Part shown: positions 1-6,830 of the stretch, piece by piece
Numbering within the stretch: position 1 is the first letter of the stretch
Layout: the number at the start of each line of letters is the position of its first letter
Assembly (NCBI GenBank): GCA_017882835.1
Contig: JADGOU010000141.1
Location: 1-7,398, forward strand
Source: Frankiaceae bacterium
GTDB taxonomy: Bacteria; Actinomycetota; Actinomycetes; JADGOU01
Direction: 5' to 3'
DNA: 7,398 nucleotides
Made by a program: the position numbers and the translations under genes
The notes under the pieces: model-generated
Told to the model about the DNA's origin: nothing
Databases searched by the model: none
What the model saw: only the letters and a program-made list of their open reading frames with translations

Positions 1-1125
<1,125 letters not shown>

Positions 1126-1136
1126 CTCTGGACCGA

Positions 1137-1168
1137 CTGACCCACGGCTGAGCGCGGGGGTGGGTCAG
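1137..1168 (+). terminator. Stem-loop terminator behind ahcY
   Basis: Perfect 9-bp arms CTGACCCAC (1137-1145) and GTGGGTCAG (1160-1168) enclose a 14-nt loop and begin 12 bases after the ahcY stop. There is no U-tract, which is common for terminators in high-GC actinomycetes. Position and arm length make termination likely; activity is inferred. Confidence 0.6.
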
Positions 1169-1180
1169 CGCACCGGTGCG
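1169..1180. repeat. 12-bp perfect palindrome CGCACCGGTGCG
   Basis: CGCACCGGTGCG is fully self-complementary and abuts the 3' arm of the ahcY stem-loop. It could be part of a compound terminator or a dimeric-protein site; in such GC-rich DNA it may also be chance. The rest of 1181-1395 holds short open frames on both strands, none with family-like protein sequence or a convincing ribosome site, so I see no gene there. Confidence 0.35.
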
Positions 1181-1409
1181 AACCGGACCAGGGACGCCGG
1201 CACCGCGACCGCTGACCCGACGGCTGTCTCCCCAGTAGCGCGTGAGTTGGTCCGCCGCAACGGGACCGGCCGTGGAGTCGTCTTCACTGTGGATGCCGGC
1301 GCTTGGCGCAGGGCGGACGAGGGCCGGGTCGTGGCGGTGGACCGGTTCGGGCTGGACTGACCGGCGGGGCACTCGGCGTCGCACCGTCGCATCAGTGGAG
1401 GCGGTTGTT

Positions 1410-2667
1410 ATGCGCGTGGTCGACAGCCGGGGGCTGCCGCTGACCACGACCGCCGCCGCGGCCGGGCACTACCGCGACGGGGTGGACGCCTGGCTGCGGG
1501 TGCAGGAAGGGTTCGGCCCAGCGATGCTGGCCGCCCGGCGCGAGGACCCCGGATTCGCGCTGGCGGCCGCCGGGCTGGCGCTGGACGCCGCCGTGCGGGG
1601 CGACACCGGACCGGCCCGGACGTGGCTGCGGGCGGCGCAGGCCGACGCACCACGGGCGAGCGAGCGCGAGCGCAGCCACGTCGCCGCCGCCGCGGCCCGG
1701 GTCGAGCAGCCGCTGCACCACGCCGTCGACCACCTGGCCGGGCACGTCCGCCGGCACCCGCGCGACGCGCTGGCCTTCTCGGCGACCATGAGCACGCTGC
1801 TGTACTCCGGGCTGCCCGGGTTGGCCGCCCGGCTGGTCGGGCTAACTAATGGACGACGTCCGGTCGGCGTACGGGGCCGACGACTGGTGGTGGCTCGGCA
1901 CCGAGGCGTTCTGGCGATAGGAACAGGGTCGGTATGCGGGGTCGGCGGTCCTGGCTGACAGGGCGCTGACACTGGATCCGCGGGCCGGCTGGGCCGTGCA
2001 CGCCCGGACCCACGTCGACTACCAGACCGCTGGCGGCAGCGTGGACCATGTGCTCGGACTGGCCCGGCTGGATGGCTGGCTGGCGGTCGGAGCGACCACG
2101 GCGGTGCTGGCCAGCCACCTGAGCTGGCACGCCGCCCTGCACGAGCTGGCGCGGGGGGACTGCGCCGCGGCGTTGCGGCGGTACCGGTCGGGGATCGCGC
2201 CCACCGCGGCCGACTCACGGGGCGGCATCGACGCCGCCGGGACGCTGCGGTGGCGGCTGGCGCTGCGCGGTCAGGTCGTAGCGCCGGACGACGCACTGCT
2301 GGTGCTGACCGCGCCGGTCGCAGCTAAGCCGCCATTCGCGTTCGCCGCCGTGCATGCCGGGCTGGTGTTCGCCGCCGCCGTCGGCGACGCGGCGGCTATC
2401 GCGGCCGTGGCCGACCGCGTCCGCCGGGACGCGCGACCGGCGTACGCCGACGTCTACGCGCCCGTGCTCGACGCGCTGCTCGCCTTTGTCGAGGCTCGGT
2501 ACGCCGAGTGTGCGGCCGTCCTGGGTGCGCTGCCGCCGAGCGAGCTGACCCGGCTAGGCGGCAGCGCGGTGCAGCGTCGGGTGCTGGTCGAGACCAGGGG
2601 AGTGGCGCTGCTGCGGGCGGGGTGCGCCGTGGTAGCGCGGGGTCCGGAGCGGGCGCTCGAGTCGTGA
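1410..2667 (+). pseudogene. TTC38-like tetratricopeptide repeat protein, disrupted by a frameshift and a nonsense codon
   Basis: The product would be an alpha-helical TPR protein of about 418 residues, similar to the TTC38 family (cytosolic, function unknown). ATG 1410 follows GGAGG (1397-1401) at good spacing. The first part (RGLPLTTTAAAAGHYRDGVD, then a stretch resembling 'DP.FALAAAGLALD') runs to about GLT at 1847. The homology then moves one frame over: MDDVRSAYGADDWWWLGTEA starts at 1849, consistent with one extra base near 1848. That frame meets TAG at 1918-1920, yet family-like sequence resumes at once with EQGRYAGSAVLADRALTLDP and a segment like 'DAWAVHAVAHV'. Further on are ASHLSWHAALHELARGD (family: CHNYWHWALY-like) and LTRLGGSAVQRR (family: LGGSNAQRD), ending at TGA 2665-2667. 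As written, no full-length protein can be made. The alternatives are two sequencing errors or two expressed fragments; the family assignment comes from recalled TTC38 motifs. Confidence 0.8.
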
Positions 2668-2672
2668 TCCGC

Positions 2673-3575
2673 TCAGCCGGGTGGGGCGAAGCTGCCGGCC
2701 GGCGGGGAGTCGACCGGCGGGGGAGGCGGTGGTGTGGGAGCGGGTGCCGACGCAACGGCGGCCGGCGCAACTGCGGCCGGCGCAGCGGCGGCCGGCGCGG
2801 CCGGCCCAGCGGCCGGTGGCTGCAGCCGGGCCTCGTCGCGGCGCCGGCGCTCGGCCAGCACCGCAGCCAGGTAGGCCCAGCCCGGCGTACCCGGCGGCGG
2901 CGGCGGGGAGACGACGGCGGCCACGGCCCGCACCAGCCGGCCGCCGAGGTCCTCCCGGGCGGCTGGGGTGAGCTCCGGCGCTCGGCTGAGCAGTTGCCGC
3001 GCCGACAGTGCAAGATCGTCTGGCAGCCGGGACAAGTCCAGCGTGGCCGCCCAGCCGGCGAGCCCGGGCGGCATGCCCACGACTGCCCCACCCCGCACCG
3101 GCACCCGCTCTTGCAGCACCAGCGTCCCGGCCAAGATGTCGCCGATCCGTTTGCCGGATGCGTTGACGAGCTGACAGATCACGGCCGCCACGAAGAAGGT
3201 GACGCCCGGACGCTCCAGGAAGGCGCCGGTCAGCCCGCGGACCAGCGCTTGGCGGAAGCCGATCGGGCCGCCGTCGTCGCGGACCACTCGCAGCCCCAGT
3301 GCTGCCTTGCCCGGCGTCCGCCCGCGAGTCAGCGTCTCGAAGGTCACGGGGTAGACGACCAGGACCACCACCAACAGCACGAGGGAGAGTGCGGTGGCGG
3401 CGGCACCATCGAGCTGCACCGAGAGCTGGCCGGCCAGCATCCCCAGGCCCAGTAGCACAGCTATCTGCAGCGCCAGGTCGAGCAGGGCGGCCAGCATCCG
3501 GGACGGCAACCGGGCCGGGCGCAGGTCGAGCGCGACCGCTTCTCCGGTCACCACCTGACTGACGACGCTGCTCAC
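2673..3575 (-). CDS. RDD-family integral membrane protein with Ala/Pro-rich C-terminal tail
   Basis: A 300-residue protein with an N-terminal RDD domain (about residues 20-158). The first helix carries the signature Arg and Asp (R26, D33 in LPSRMLAALLDLALQ). A second hydrophobic segment is at about 62-77, followed by the family loop TRGRTPGKAALGLRVVRDDG. A third segment at about 124-136 leads to the conserved GKRIGDILAGTLVL (D146). Some RDD proteins act in ion or solute transport, but the role of this subfamily is not established. The cytoplasmic C-terminal half (160-300) has a helical part, then low-complexity Ala/Pro runs. I chose GTG at 3575 because GAGGAAA (3579-3585) sits at ideal distance; the open frame extends far upstream only by reading antisense through the repeats and the SpoIIM gene. 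Its promoter region is shared with the divergent SpoIIM-like gene, an arrangement also found in actinobacteria such as Mycobacterium tuberculosis (Rv3694c/Rv3695), from memory. Confidence 0.88.
   Translation of the reverse strand: MSSVVSQVVTGEAVALDLRPARLPSRMLAALLDLALQIAVLLGLGMLAGQLSVQLDGAAATALSLVLLVVVLVVYPVTFETLTRGRTPGKAALGLRVVRDDGGPIGFRQALVRGLTGAFLERPGVTFFVAAVICQLVNASGKRIGDILAGTLVLQERVPVRGGAVVGMPPGLAGWAATLDLSRLPDDLALSARQLLSRAPELTPAAREDLGGRLVRAVAAVVSPPPPPGTPGWAYLAAVLAERRRRDEARLQPPAAGPAAPAAAAPAAVAPAAVASAPAPTPPPPPPVDSPPAGSFAPPG
2749..2793 (-). repeat. Three 15-nt in-frame repeats encoding Ala/Pro pentapeptides in the RDD protein tail
   Basis: Three consecutive 15-nt units (2749-2763, 2764-2778, 2779-2793) of the form GRCGCARCKGCGGCC, followed by a diverged fourth, encode minus-strand pentapeptides of PAAVA/PAAAA type. 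Unit length is a multiple of three, so copy changes would lengthen or shorten the disordered tail without breaking the frame. Confidence 0.65.
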
Positions 3576-3614
3576 CGATTTCCTCGTCCGGGCGCACGAA
3601 CCGGCGCTCGCAGC

Positions 3615-3620
3615 TATTGT
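3615..3620 (+). promoter_or_regulatory. Possible -10 element (TATTGT) in the divergent intergenic region
   Basis: TATTGT is the only AT-rich hexamer in the 246-bp divergent spacer and fits the actinobacterial TANNNT -10 pattern on the plus strand, which would give the SpoIIM-like gene a leader of about 200 nt containing the repeat array. On the minus strand the same bases read ACAATA, which could serve the RDD gene. I see no convincing -35 box on either side, so this is tentative. Confidence 0.25.
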
Positions 3621-3709
3621 GCGCTTCCCGACGTACGCCGTCGGCTGGCCGCCGAGGCTGGGCACAGATCTTCGTCGACGCTGGGCGGGACCCGGCGCGG
3701 CGGGGCGGC

Positions 3710-3792
3710 GAATGCGACCCGGCGACCCGGGGTGACGATGCGACCCGGGGTGACGAATGCCGCCCGGGATGGCGAATGCGACCCGGGATGGC
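3710..3792. repeat. Tandem repeat array (about 19-bp units, four copies) between divergent RDD and SpoIIM-like genes
   Basis: Four head-to-tail units can be read: 3710-3736 (longer, with an internal duplication of CGACCCGG), 3737-3754, 3755-3773 and 3774-3792. The consensus is GAATGCGACCCGGGRTGRC, and each unit is centred on a CCCGG(G) core. The array ends 29 bases before the chosen GTG of the SpoIIM-like gene and lies in its presumed leader, 134 bases upstream of the RDD start. It is not a CRISPR array because there are no spacers. It may be an operator, a leader structure or simple replication slippage. Confidence 0.75.
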
Positions 3793-3821
3793 AGGCAGGG
3801 CCGGGCAGCGGAGGGAGCGGC

Positions 3822-4832
3822 GTGGACATCGACGTCTTTGTCGCCGCGCACCGGGCGGAGTGGGCCCGTCTGGAGGAGCTGGTCCGGCGGGCCGGCCGGC
3901 CGCGGCAGCTGCGTGGGGCCGAGGTGGACGAGCTGGTGGCGCTCTACCAGCGAACGGCGACTCATCTGTCCGTGGTCCAGTCCCGATCGCCGGACCCGCT
4001 GCTGATCGGCCGGCTCTCGACGCTGGTGGCCCGCGCCCGGGCGGCCGTGACGGGCGCCGGCGTACCGGCCTGGCGGGATGCCGCCCGGTTCCTCGTGATC
4101 ACCTTCCCGGTCGTGGTGTACCGGGCGCGTTGGTGGTGGCTGGGCGCGGCGCTCGGTTCGCTGCTGGTGGCTTTCGCGCTCGGAGTGTGGGTCGACCTGC
4201 ACCCGCAGGTGCAGGCGGCGATCGCGGCCCCGGCCGAGGTCAAGCGCCTGGTCGAGCACGACTTTGCGAACTACTACTCGGAGAACCCAGCCGGGTCGTT
4301 CGCGGCCAGGGTGTGGACGAACAACGCCTGGGTCGCAGCCGGGACCCTGTCCCTGGGCGTGTTCCTCGGCCTGCCGACGCTGTGGATCTTGTTGCAGAAC
4401 GCGACGAACGTCGGCGTGGCCGGAGGCTTGATGGCCGCCAGCGGTCGGTCGGAGCAGTTCTTCGGCTTGATCCTCCCGCACGGCATGCTGGAGCTCACGG
4501 CGGTGTTCGTCGCCGCCGGTGTAGGGCTGCGGCTGGGGTGGACGGTGGTGGATCCCGGTCGGCGCAGCCGGTTAGATGCTCTGGCGACCGAGGGGCGGGC
4601 GGCCTTCTCGGTCGCGCTCGGGCTCGTGTTGGTGTTGCTGGTCAGCGGCGCCATCGAGGCGTTCGTGACCCCGTCGTCGTTGCCCACCTGGGGTCGAATC
4701 GGCGTCGGATTGCTGGCGGAGACCGTGTTCCTGGCCTGGGTGCTCATCCTCGGTCGGCGCGCGGCGGTTGCCGGGGAGACCGGCGACCTGCTCCTGGGGC
4801 AGCGGCCGGACGTGGCCCCGGTGGTCGGGTGA
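3822..4832 (+). CDS. Stage II sporulation protein M (SpoIIM/DUF95) family membrane protein
   Basis: A 336-residue multi-pass membrane protein. The N-terminal soluble part begins DIDVFVAAHRAEWARLEELV, a typical opening of actinobacterial members, and is helical to about residue 100. Predicted membrane segments lie near 104-122, 172-190, 223-240, 262-280 and 293-311. Family landmarks are TNNAWVAAGTLSLGVFLG (166-183) and LILPHGMLELTAVF (216-229), with the conserved PHG..E. In Bacillus, SpoIIM works with SpoIID and SpoIIP in engulfment. Actinobacterial relatives are found in species without endospores and their role is unknown, so a sporulation function should not be assumed. GTG 3822 is chosen because GGAGGGAG (3810-3817) lies just upstream; the upstream ATG at 3732 lies inside the tandem repeats and adds low-complexity residues. 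It is transcribed away from the RDD gene, and a small acidic protein follows closely. Confidence 0.92.
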   Translation: MDIDVFVAAHRAEWARLEELVRRAGRPRQLRGAEVDELVALYQRTATHLSVVQSRSPDPLLIGRLSTLVARARAAVTGAGVPAWRDAARFLVITFPVVVYRARWWWLGAALGSLLVAFALGVWVDLHPQVQAAIAAPAEVKRLVEHDFANYYSENPAGSFAARVWTNNAWVAAGTLSLGVFLGLPTLWILLQNATNVGVAGGLMAASGRSEQFFGLILPHGMLELTAVFVAAGVGLRLGWTVVDPGRRSRLDALATEGRAAFSVALGLVLVLLVSGAIEAFVTPSSLPTWGRIGVGLLAETVFLAWVLILGRRAAVAGETGDLLLGQRPDVAPVVG

Positions 4833-4861
4833 GCGGTCGCGCAGCCGGGTACGCCGTCGGC

Positions 4862-5116
4862 ATGACTTTCGGTATGACGTCCAACGAGGGACCGACCGAC
4901 ACCGAGCCAGACCCTGCCATCACCGCCGGCACCGGCGCCGAACAGGTAGGCACTCGCTCGGAGCTGCTCCCCGAGGAGGCCGCGGTTGGCAGCGACGACC
5001 CCGCCGCCCAAGCTGCGGTGATTCTGTACGAGTCCGAGCTGCGTACCCAAGACCAGGAGGCGGCGCCGGACACCATGCTGGACCACCGCACCTCGGAGGA
5101 GGCCACCGGCGAGTAA
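4862..5116 (+). CDS. Small acidic protein, conserved-looking hypothetical
   Basis: An 84-residue, strongly acidic, hydrophilic protein with no signal peptide or membrane segment; it is probably cytosolic and partly disordered in its first 40 residues. The C-terminal half has the best-formed sequence: VGSDDPAAQAAVILYESELR, then a Thr/Gln/Asp stretch, APDTMLDHRTSEEAT. It resembles short uncharacterised actinobacterial proteins ending in 'hRtSEd', but I cannot name a family. The start is uncertain: ATG 4862 and ATG 4874 both lack a ribosome site, whereas GTG 4829 overlaps the SpoIIM-like stop as GTGA, which would allow translational coupling and add 11 residues. Codon use (G/C in nearly all third positions) supports a real gene, and the spacing suggests one transcript with the SpoIIM-like gene. 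Confidence 0.6.
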   Translation: MTFGMTSNEGPTDTEPDPAITAGTGAEQVGTRSELLPEEAAVGSDDPAAQAAVILYESELRTQDQEAAPDTMLDHRTSEEATGE

Positions 5117-5120
5117 GTGC

Positions 5121-5159
5121 CCGCCCCGTCGCAGAAGTCAGCGGCGACGGCGGGGGCGG
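5121..5159 (+). terminator. Candidate stem-loop terminator after the small acidic protein
   Basis: CCGTCGC (5126-5132) pairs with GCGACGG (5144-5150) around an 11-nt loop. The stem can be extended by CCGCC (5121-5125) pairing with GGCGG (5155-5159) across a 4-nt bulge. It starts five bases after the stop codon and has no U-tract. It would end the SpoIIM-like transcript before the dehydrogenase gene. Confidence 0.45.
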
Positions 5160-5295
5160 CAGTTCGACGTTCGCACCGACTTGTGCGACGGCCGCAGACC
5201 GCCGCCGACGCGCAAGGGCCAGCCGCGTAGATACCGGTCGATGGCGCCGCACAACCAAGGTTCCGGCCCACCAGACCACCACTATCCCCCACTGA

Positions 5296-5316
5296 CCACT
5301 AGCCCCCACTAGCCCC
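5296..5316. repeat. Short direct repeat CCACTAGCCCC, two overlapping copies
   Basis: CCACTAGCCCC occurs at 5296-5306 and again at 5306-5316, 55 bases before the dehydrogenase start; a weaker relative (CTATCCCCCACT) precedes it. It could be an operator for the dehydrogenase, but the sample is too small to say. Nothing else recognisable is seen in 5160-5295, and no clear -10/-35 pair stands out. Confidence 0.3.
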
Positions 5317-5371
5317 AATTTGTGATCCACCGCTTCCCGCCGCCACTCCATAGACAGAGAGGCACGCCGCC

Positions 5372-6379
5372 GTGAAAGCAGTCTTGCTGGACGCCCCTGG
5401 CCCGCTCGACCAGCACCCGCTCCGTCTCGCCGACATCGGCGAGCCCGAGCCCGGTCCGGGGCAGGTGCTTGTCCGGATTAGCGCCTGCGGGGTCTGCCGC
5501 TCCAACCTGCACATGGTGGAGGGCGACTGGCCAGGCGTGCCGACCTTCACCCCGATCGTGCCCGGGCACGAACTCGTCGGGCGTGTCGCCGCCCTCGGCG
5601 AGGGCGTCACCGCCTTCGCCGAGGGTGACCGGGTGGGCGTGCAGCCGCTGTGGTCGACCTGCGGTCGCTGCGAGTACTGCCTCACCGGACGTGACCCGCT
5701 CTGCCGTACAAAGGAGATCACGGGCGAGACCGTGCATGGCGGCTACGCGGAGTACACCGTCTCCGTCGCCGACCACACCTACCTACTGCCCGGTGGCCTC
5801 GACGACGCACAAGCCGCACCGCTGTTCTGCCCCGGCATCACGGCGTACGGCGCGGTGGCCAAGGTCGGGCTGGCTCCGCCCCGGACCATGGCCTTGTTCG
5901 GGGTTGGCGGCGTCGGCCACATGGTGCTGCAGCTGGCGGCGCTGCAGGGCGCGCAGGTGACCGCGGTGAGCCGCGGCAGAGAGCACCTCGAACTGGCCAC
6001 CGAGCTCGGTGCTGTCCGTGGGCTCGACGCCACGGCCGAGGACCCTGGGCAGGTGCTCGCCTCGGAGGGTGGTGTCGACGCGAGCATCGTCTTTGCGCCC
6101 TCCAGCACCAGCCTGCGGCAGGCGCTGCAGGCCACCAAGCCCGGCGGCACCGTCGTCGTCGGCGTCAACGCCGAGGTCGGCGGGCTGCCCTTCGCCGAGG
6201 AGAAGACGATCGTCGGCTCGCTGCTCGGCAACCGTCAGCAGATGCGCGAGGTGCTCGAGCTGGCGGCCGCCGGGCGACTGCGCTCGGTCGTGGAGACCTT
6301 CCCGCTGGAGCAGGCCGAGGAGGTCCTCGGTCGGCTGAAGGCCGGCAGGGTGCGCGCCAGGGCGGTGCTCCTGACCTGA
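5372..6379 (+). CDS. Zinc-dependent medium-chain alcohol dehydrogenase
   Basis: A complete 335-residue MDR-superfamily enzyme that should interconvert an alcohol and an aldehyde or ketone with NAD(P)(H) in the cytosol; the natural substrate is unknown. The catalytic zinc ligands are C39 (SACGVCRSNLH), H66 with E67 (PGHE) and C153 (FCPGITAYG). The structural zinc site is C97, C100, C103 and C111 (CGRCEYCLTGRDPLC). The Rossmann motif GVGGVGH is at 177-183. At the end of the second strand, where NAD-binding members have Asp, this protein has S200-R201 (TAVSRGREHLELA), which favours NADP(H). The usual 'CRTD' after the first ligand is CRSN here. GTG 5372 is preceded by AGAGAGG (5356-5362) at 9 nt. 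The gene stands alone after a candidate terminator; an HTH-like reading frame begins within about 12 bases of its end and might be co-transcribed. Confidence 0.95.
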   Translation: MKAVLLDAPGPLDQHPLRLADIGEPEPGPGQVLVRISACGVCRSNLHMVEGDWPGVPTFTPIVPGHELVGRVAALGEGVTAFAEGDRVGVQPLWSTCGRCEYCLTGRDPLCRTKEITGETVHGGYAEYTVSVADHTYLLPGGLDDAQAAPLFCPGITAYGAVAKVGLAPPRTMALFGVGGVGHMVLQLAALQGAQVTAVSRGREHLELATELGAVRGLDATAEDPGQVLASEGGVDASIVFAPSSTSLRQALQATKPGGTVVVGVNAEVGGLPFAEEKTIVGSLLGNRQQMREVLELAAAGRLRSVVETFPLEQAEEVLGRLKAGRVRARAVLLT

Positions 6380-6383
6380 CCGG

Positions 6384-6399
6384 AGCCGCCATCGCGGCT
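6384..6399 (+). promoter_or_regulatory. Tight hairpin directly after the dehydrogenase stop, overlapping the presumed HTH start
   Basis: AGCCGC (6384-6389) and GCGGCT (6394-6399) form a perfect 6-bp stem with loop CATC. It begins four bases after the dehydrogenase TGA. It could help end the dehydrogenase message. Because it buries the GGAG and ATC that would start the downstream HTH frame, it could also restrict its translation. No U-tract follows. Confidence 0.4.
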
Positions 6400-6630
6400 G
6401 AGAACAGCGACGCTACGTACCTGCGACGCATTGGCGCCGCCGTACGTGCCACCGCTGCCAGCCAGGCTGAGCTCGCGGATGCTGTGGCCGCGGCTCGCGG
6501 CCACGGACACACTTGGAGCCAGATCGCCACCATGCTCGGAACAAGTCGGCCGGCTGCTCAGGAGCGCTACGACGAGCCGGCCAAGCGACCGTTGACCTTC
6601 CGAGGCTCTTCCCCGACCACCCTTTCGTAA
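6391..6630 (+). CDS. Short helix-turn-helix-like protein with no standard start codon
   Basis: This frame encodes about 79 residues with real-protein character: DATYLRRIGAAVRATAASQ, a helix AELADAVAAARGHG, then HTWSQIATMLGTSRPAAQER. The last resembles the helix-turn-helix of small actinobacterial proteins of the form 'GhSWaeIa..LGvSRqAAqqRf'. It would be a small DNA-binding protein of unknown target. TAA is at 6628-6630. No ATG, GTG or TTG precedes the conserved part in this frame. The candidates are ATC 6391, spaced five bases after GGAG (6382-6385), and CTG 6376, which overlaps the dehydrogenase stop as CTGA. The gene may use a rare start coupled to the dehydrogenase, or may have lost its ATG (ATC could be a mutated ATG). 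After residue 65 the tail (KRPLTFRGSSPTTLS) looks non-conserved. Being real is likely; being expressed is uncertain. Confidence 0.55.
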   Translation: MAAENSDATYLRRIGAAVRATAASQAELADAVAAARGHGHTWSQIATMLGTSRPAAQERYDEPAKRPLTFRGSSPTTLS

Positions 6631-6633
6631 GCG

Positions 6634-6756
6634 AGCCGGACAGGTCCCGGCCGGGCGATCGTGCAGCTGCTCGGGGGTGATGCTGCCGACGACCCGGGCG
6701 AGGTTGGCGAGCACCGCCGCCAGCAGATCGGCGGTCTTCTCGGTCGAAGAGGTCAT
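6634..6756 (-). pseudogene. N-terminal remnant of a TIGR03086/DinB-like (maleylpyruvate isomerase-type) protein
   Basis: From ATG 6756 the minus strand reads MTSSTEKTADLLAAVLANLA, then RVVGSITPEQLHDRPAGTCP. This matches the opening helix and 'I.PEQ.d.PTPCP' turn of the TIGR03086 family, mycothiol-dependent maleylpyruvate isomerase relatives with a four-helix DinB fold and normally about 190-200 residues. After about residue 42 the resemblance stops: the frame stays open, but the residues (ARLRKGGRGRASEGQ) are Arg/Ser-rich and lie antisense to the HTH frame. The expected 'W.VRDLL.H' with its metal-ligand His is missing, so this is a truncated leftover and cannot be an enzyme. The start looks leaderless, with TACCGT seven bases upstream. 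The family call rests on about 40 residues. Confidence 0.5.
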
Positions 6757-6763
6757 GGCGAGG

Positions 6764-6769
6764 ACGGTA
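6764..6769 (-). promoter_or_regulatory. -10 element TACCGT of a leaderless minus-strand start
   Basis: On the minus strand TACCGT (TANNNT) ends seven bases before the ATG at 6756, and no ribosome site is present. This is the spacing expected for leaderless actinobacterial transcripts. No good -35 is visible. Confidence 0.45.
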
Positions 6770-6817
6770 TGGACCCGCGACCGAATCGGGCTTGAACATT
6801 CGCGTCACCTGGGTCAC

Positions 6818-6823
6818 TAGCGT
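6818..6823 (+). promoter_or_regulatory. -10 element TAGCGT of a leaderless plus-strand start
   Basis: TAGCGT (TANNNT) ends seven bases before GTG 6831, mirroring the minus-strand start on the other side of this 74-bp spacer. TTGAAC at 6792-6797 resembles a -35 box but is 20 bases away, longer than usual. Confidence 0.45.
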
Positions 6824-6830
6824 TCCCGGC

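Noticed and set aside
1160..1395. Short open frames on both strands between ahcY and the TPR gene
   Set aside because: No ribosome site, no recognisable motif, and composition like random GC-rich DNA. They cannot be excluded as decayed sequence but are not supported as genes.
1918..1920. Programmed stop read-through or pyrrolysine at the in-frame TAG of the TPR gene
   Set aside because: A separate frameshift about 70 bases upstream already breaks the gene, no recoding structure is evident and pyrrolysine is not expected in such an organism; mutation or sequencing error is simpler.
2508..3455. A 315-codon plus-strand frame opposite the RDD gene
   Set aside because: Its composition (Arg, Gly, Ala, Gln runs) is typical of an antisense GC-rich shadow, and the minus-strand reading has clear membrane segments and RDD motifs.
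3710..3792. Possible CRISPR array
   Set aside because: The units are contiguous and about 19 bases long, with no unique spacers and no cas genes nearby.
2673..4481. A 602-codon open frame on the minus strand covering the RDD gene and beyond
   Set aside because: Only the part from GTG 3575 is protein-like and has a ribosome site. The upstream part is Arg/Pro/His-rich, runs through the tandem repeats and is antisense to the SpoIIM-like gene.
3617..5116. A 499-codon plus-strand open frame overlapping the SpoIIM-like gene
   Set aside because: Most of it is an Arg/Gly/Ala-rich shadow of the membrane protein in another frame; only its last 84-95 codons look like a real protein.
5309..5776. Minus-strand open frames opposite the alcohol dehydrogenase
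   Set aside because: They are shadows of a gene with complete zinc and cofactor motifs and show no family-like sequence themselves.
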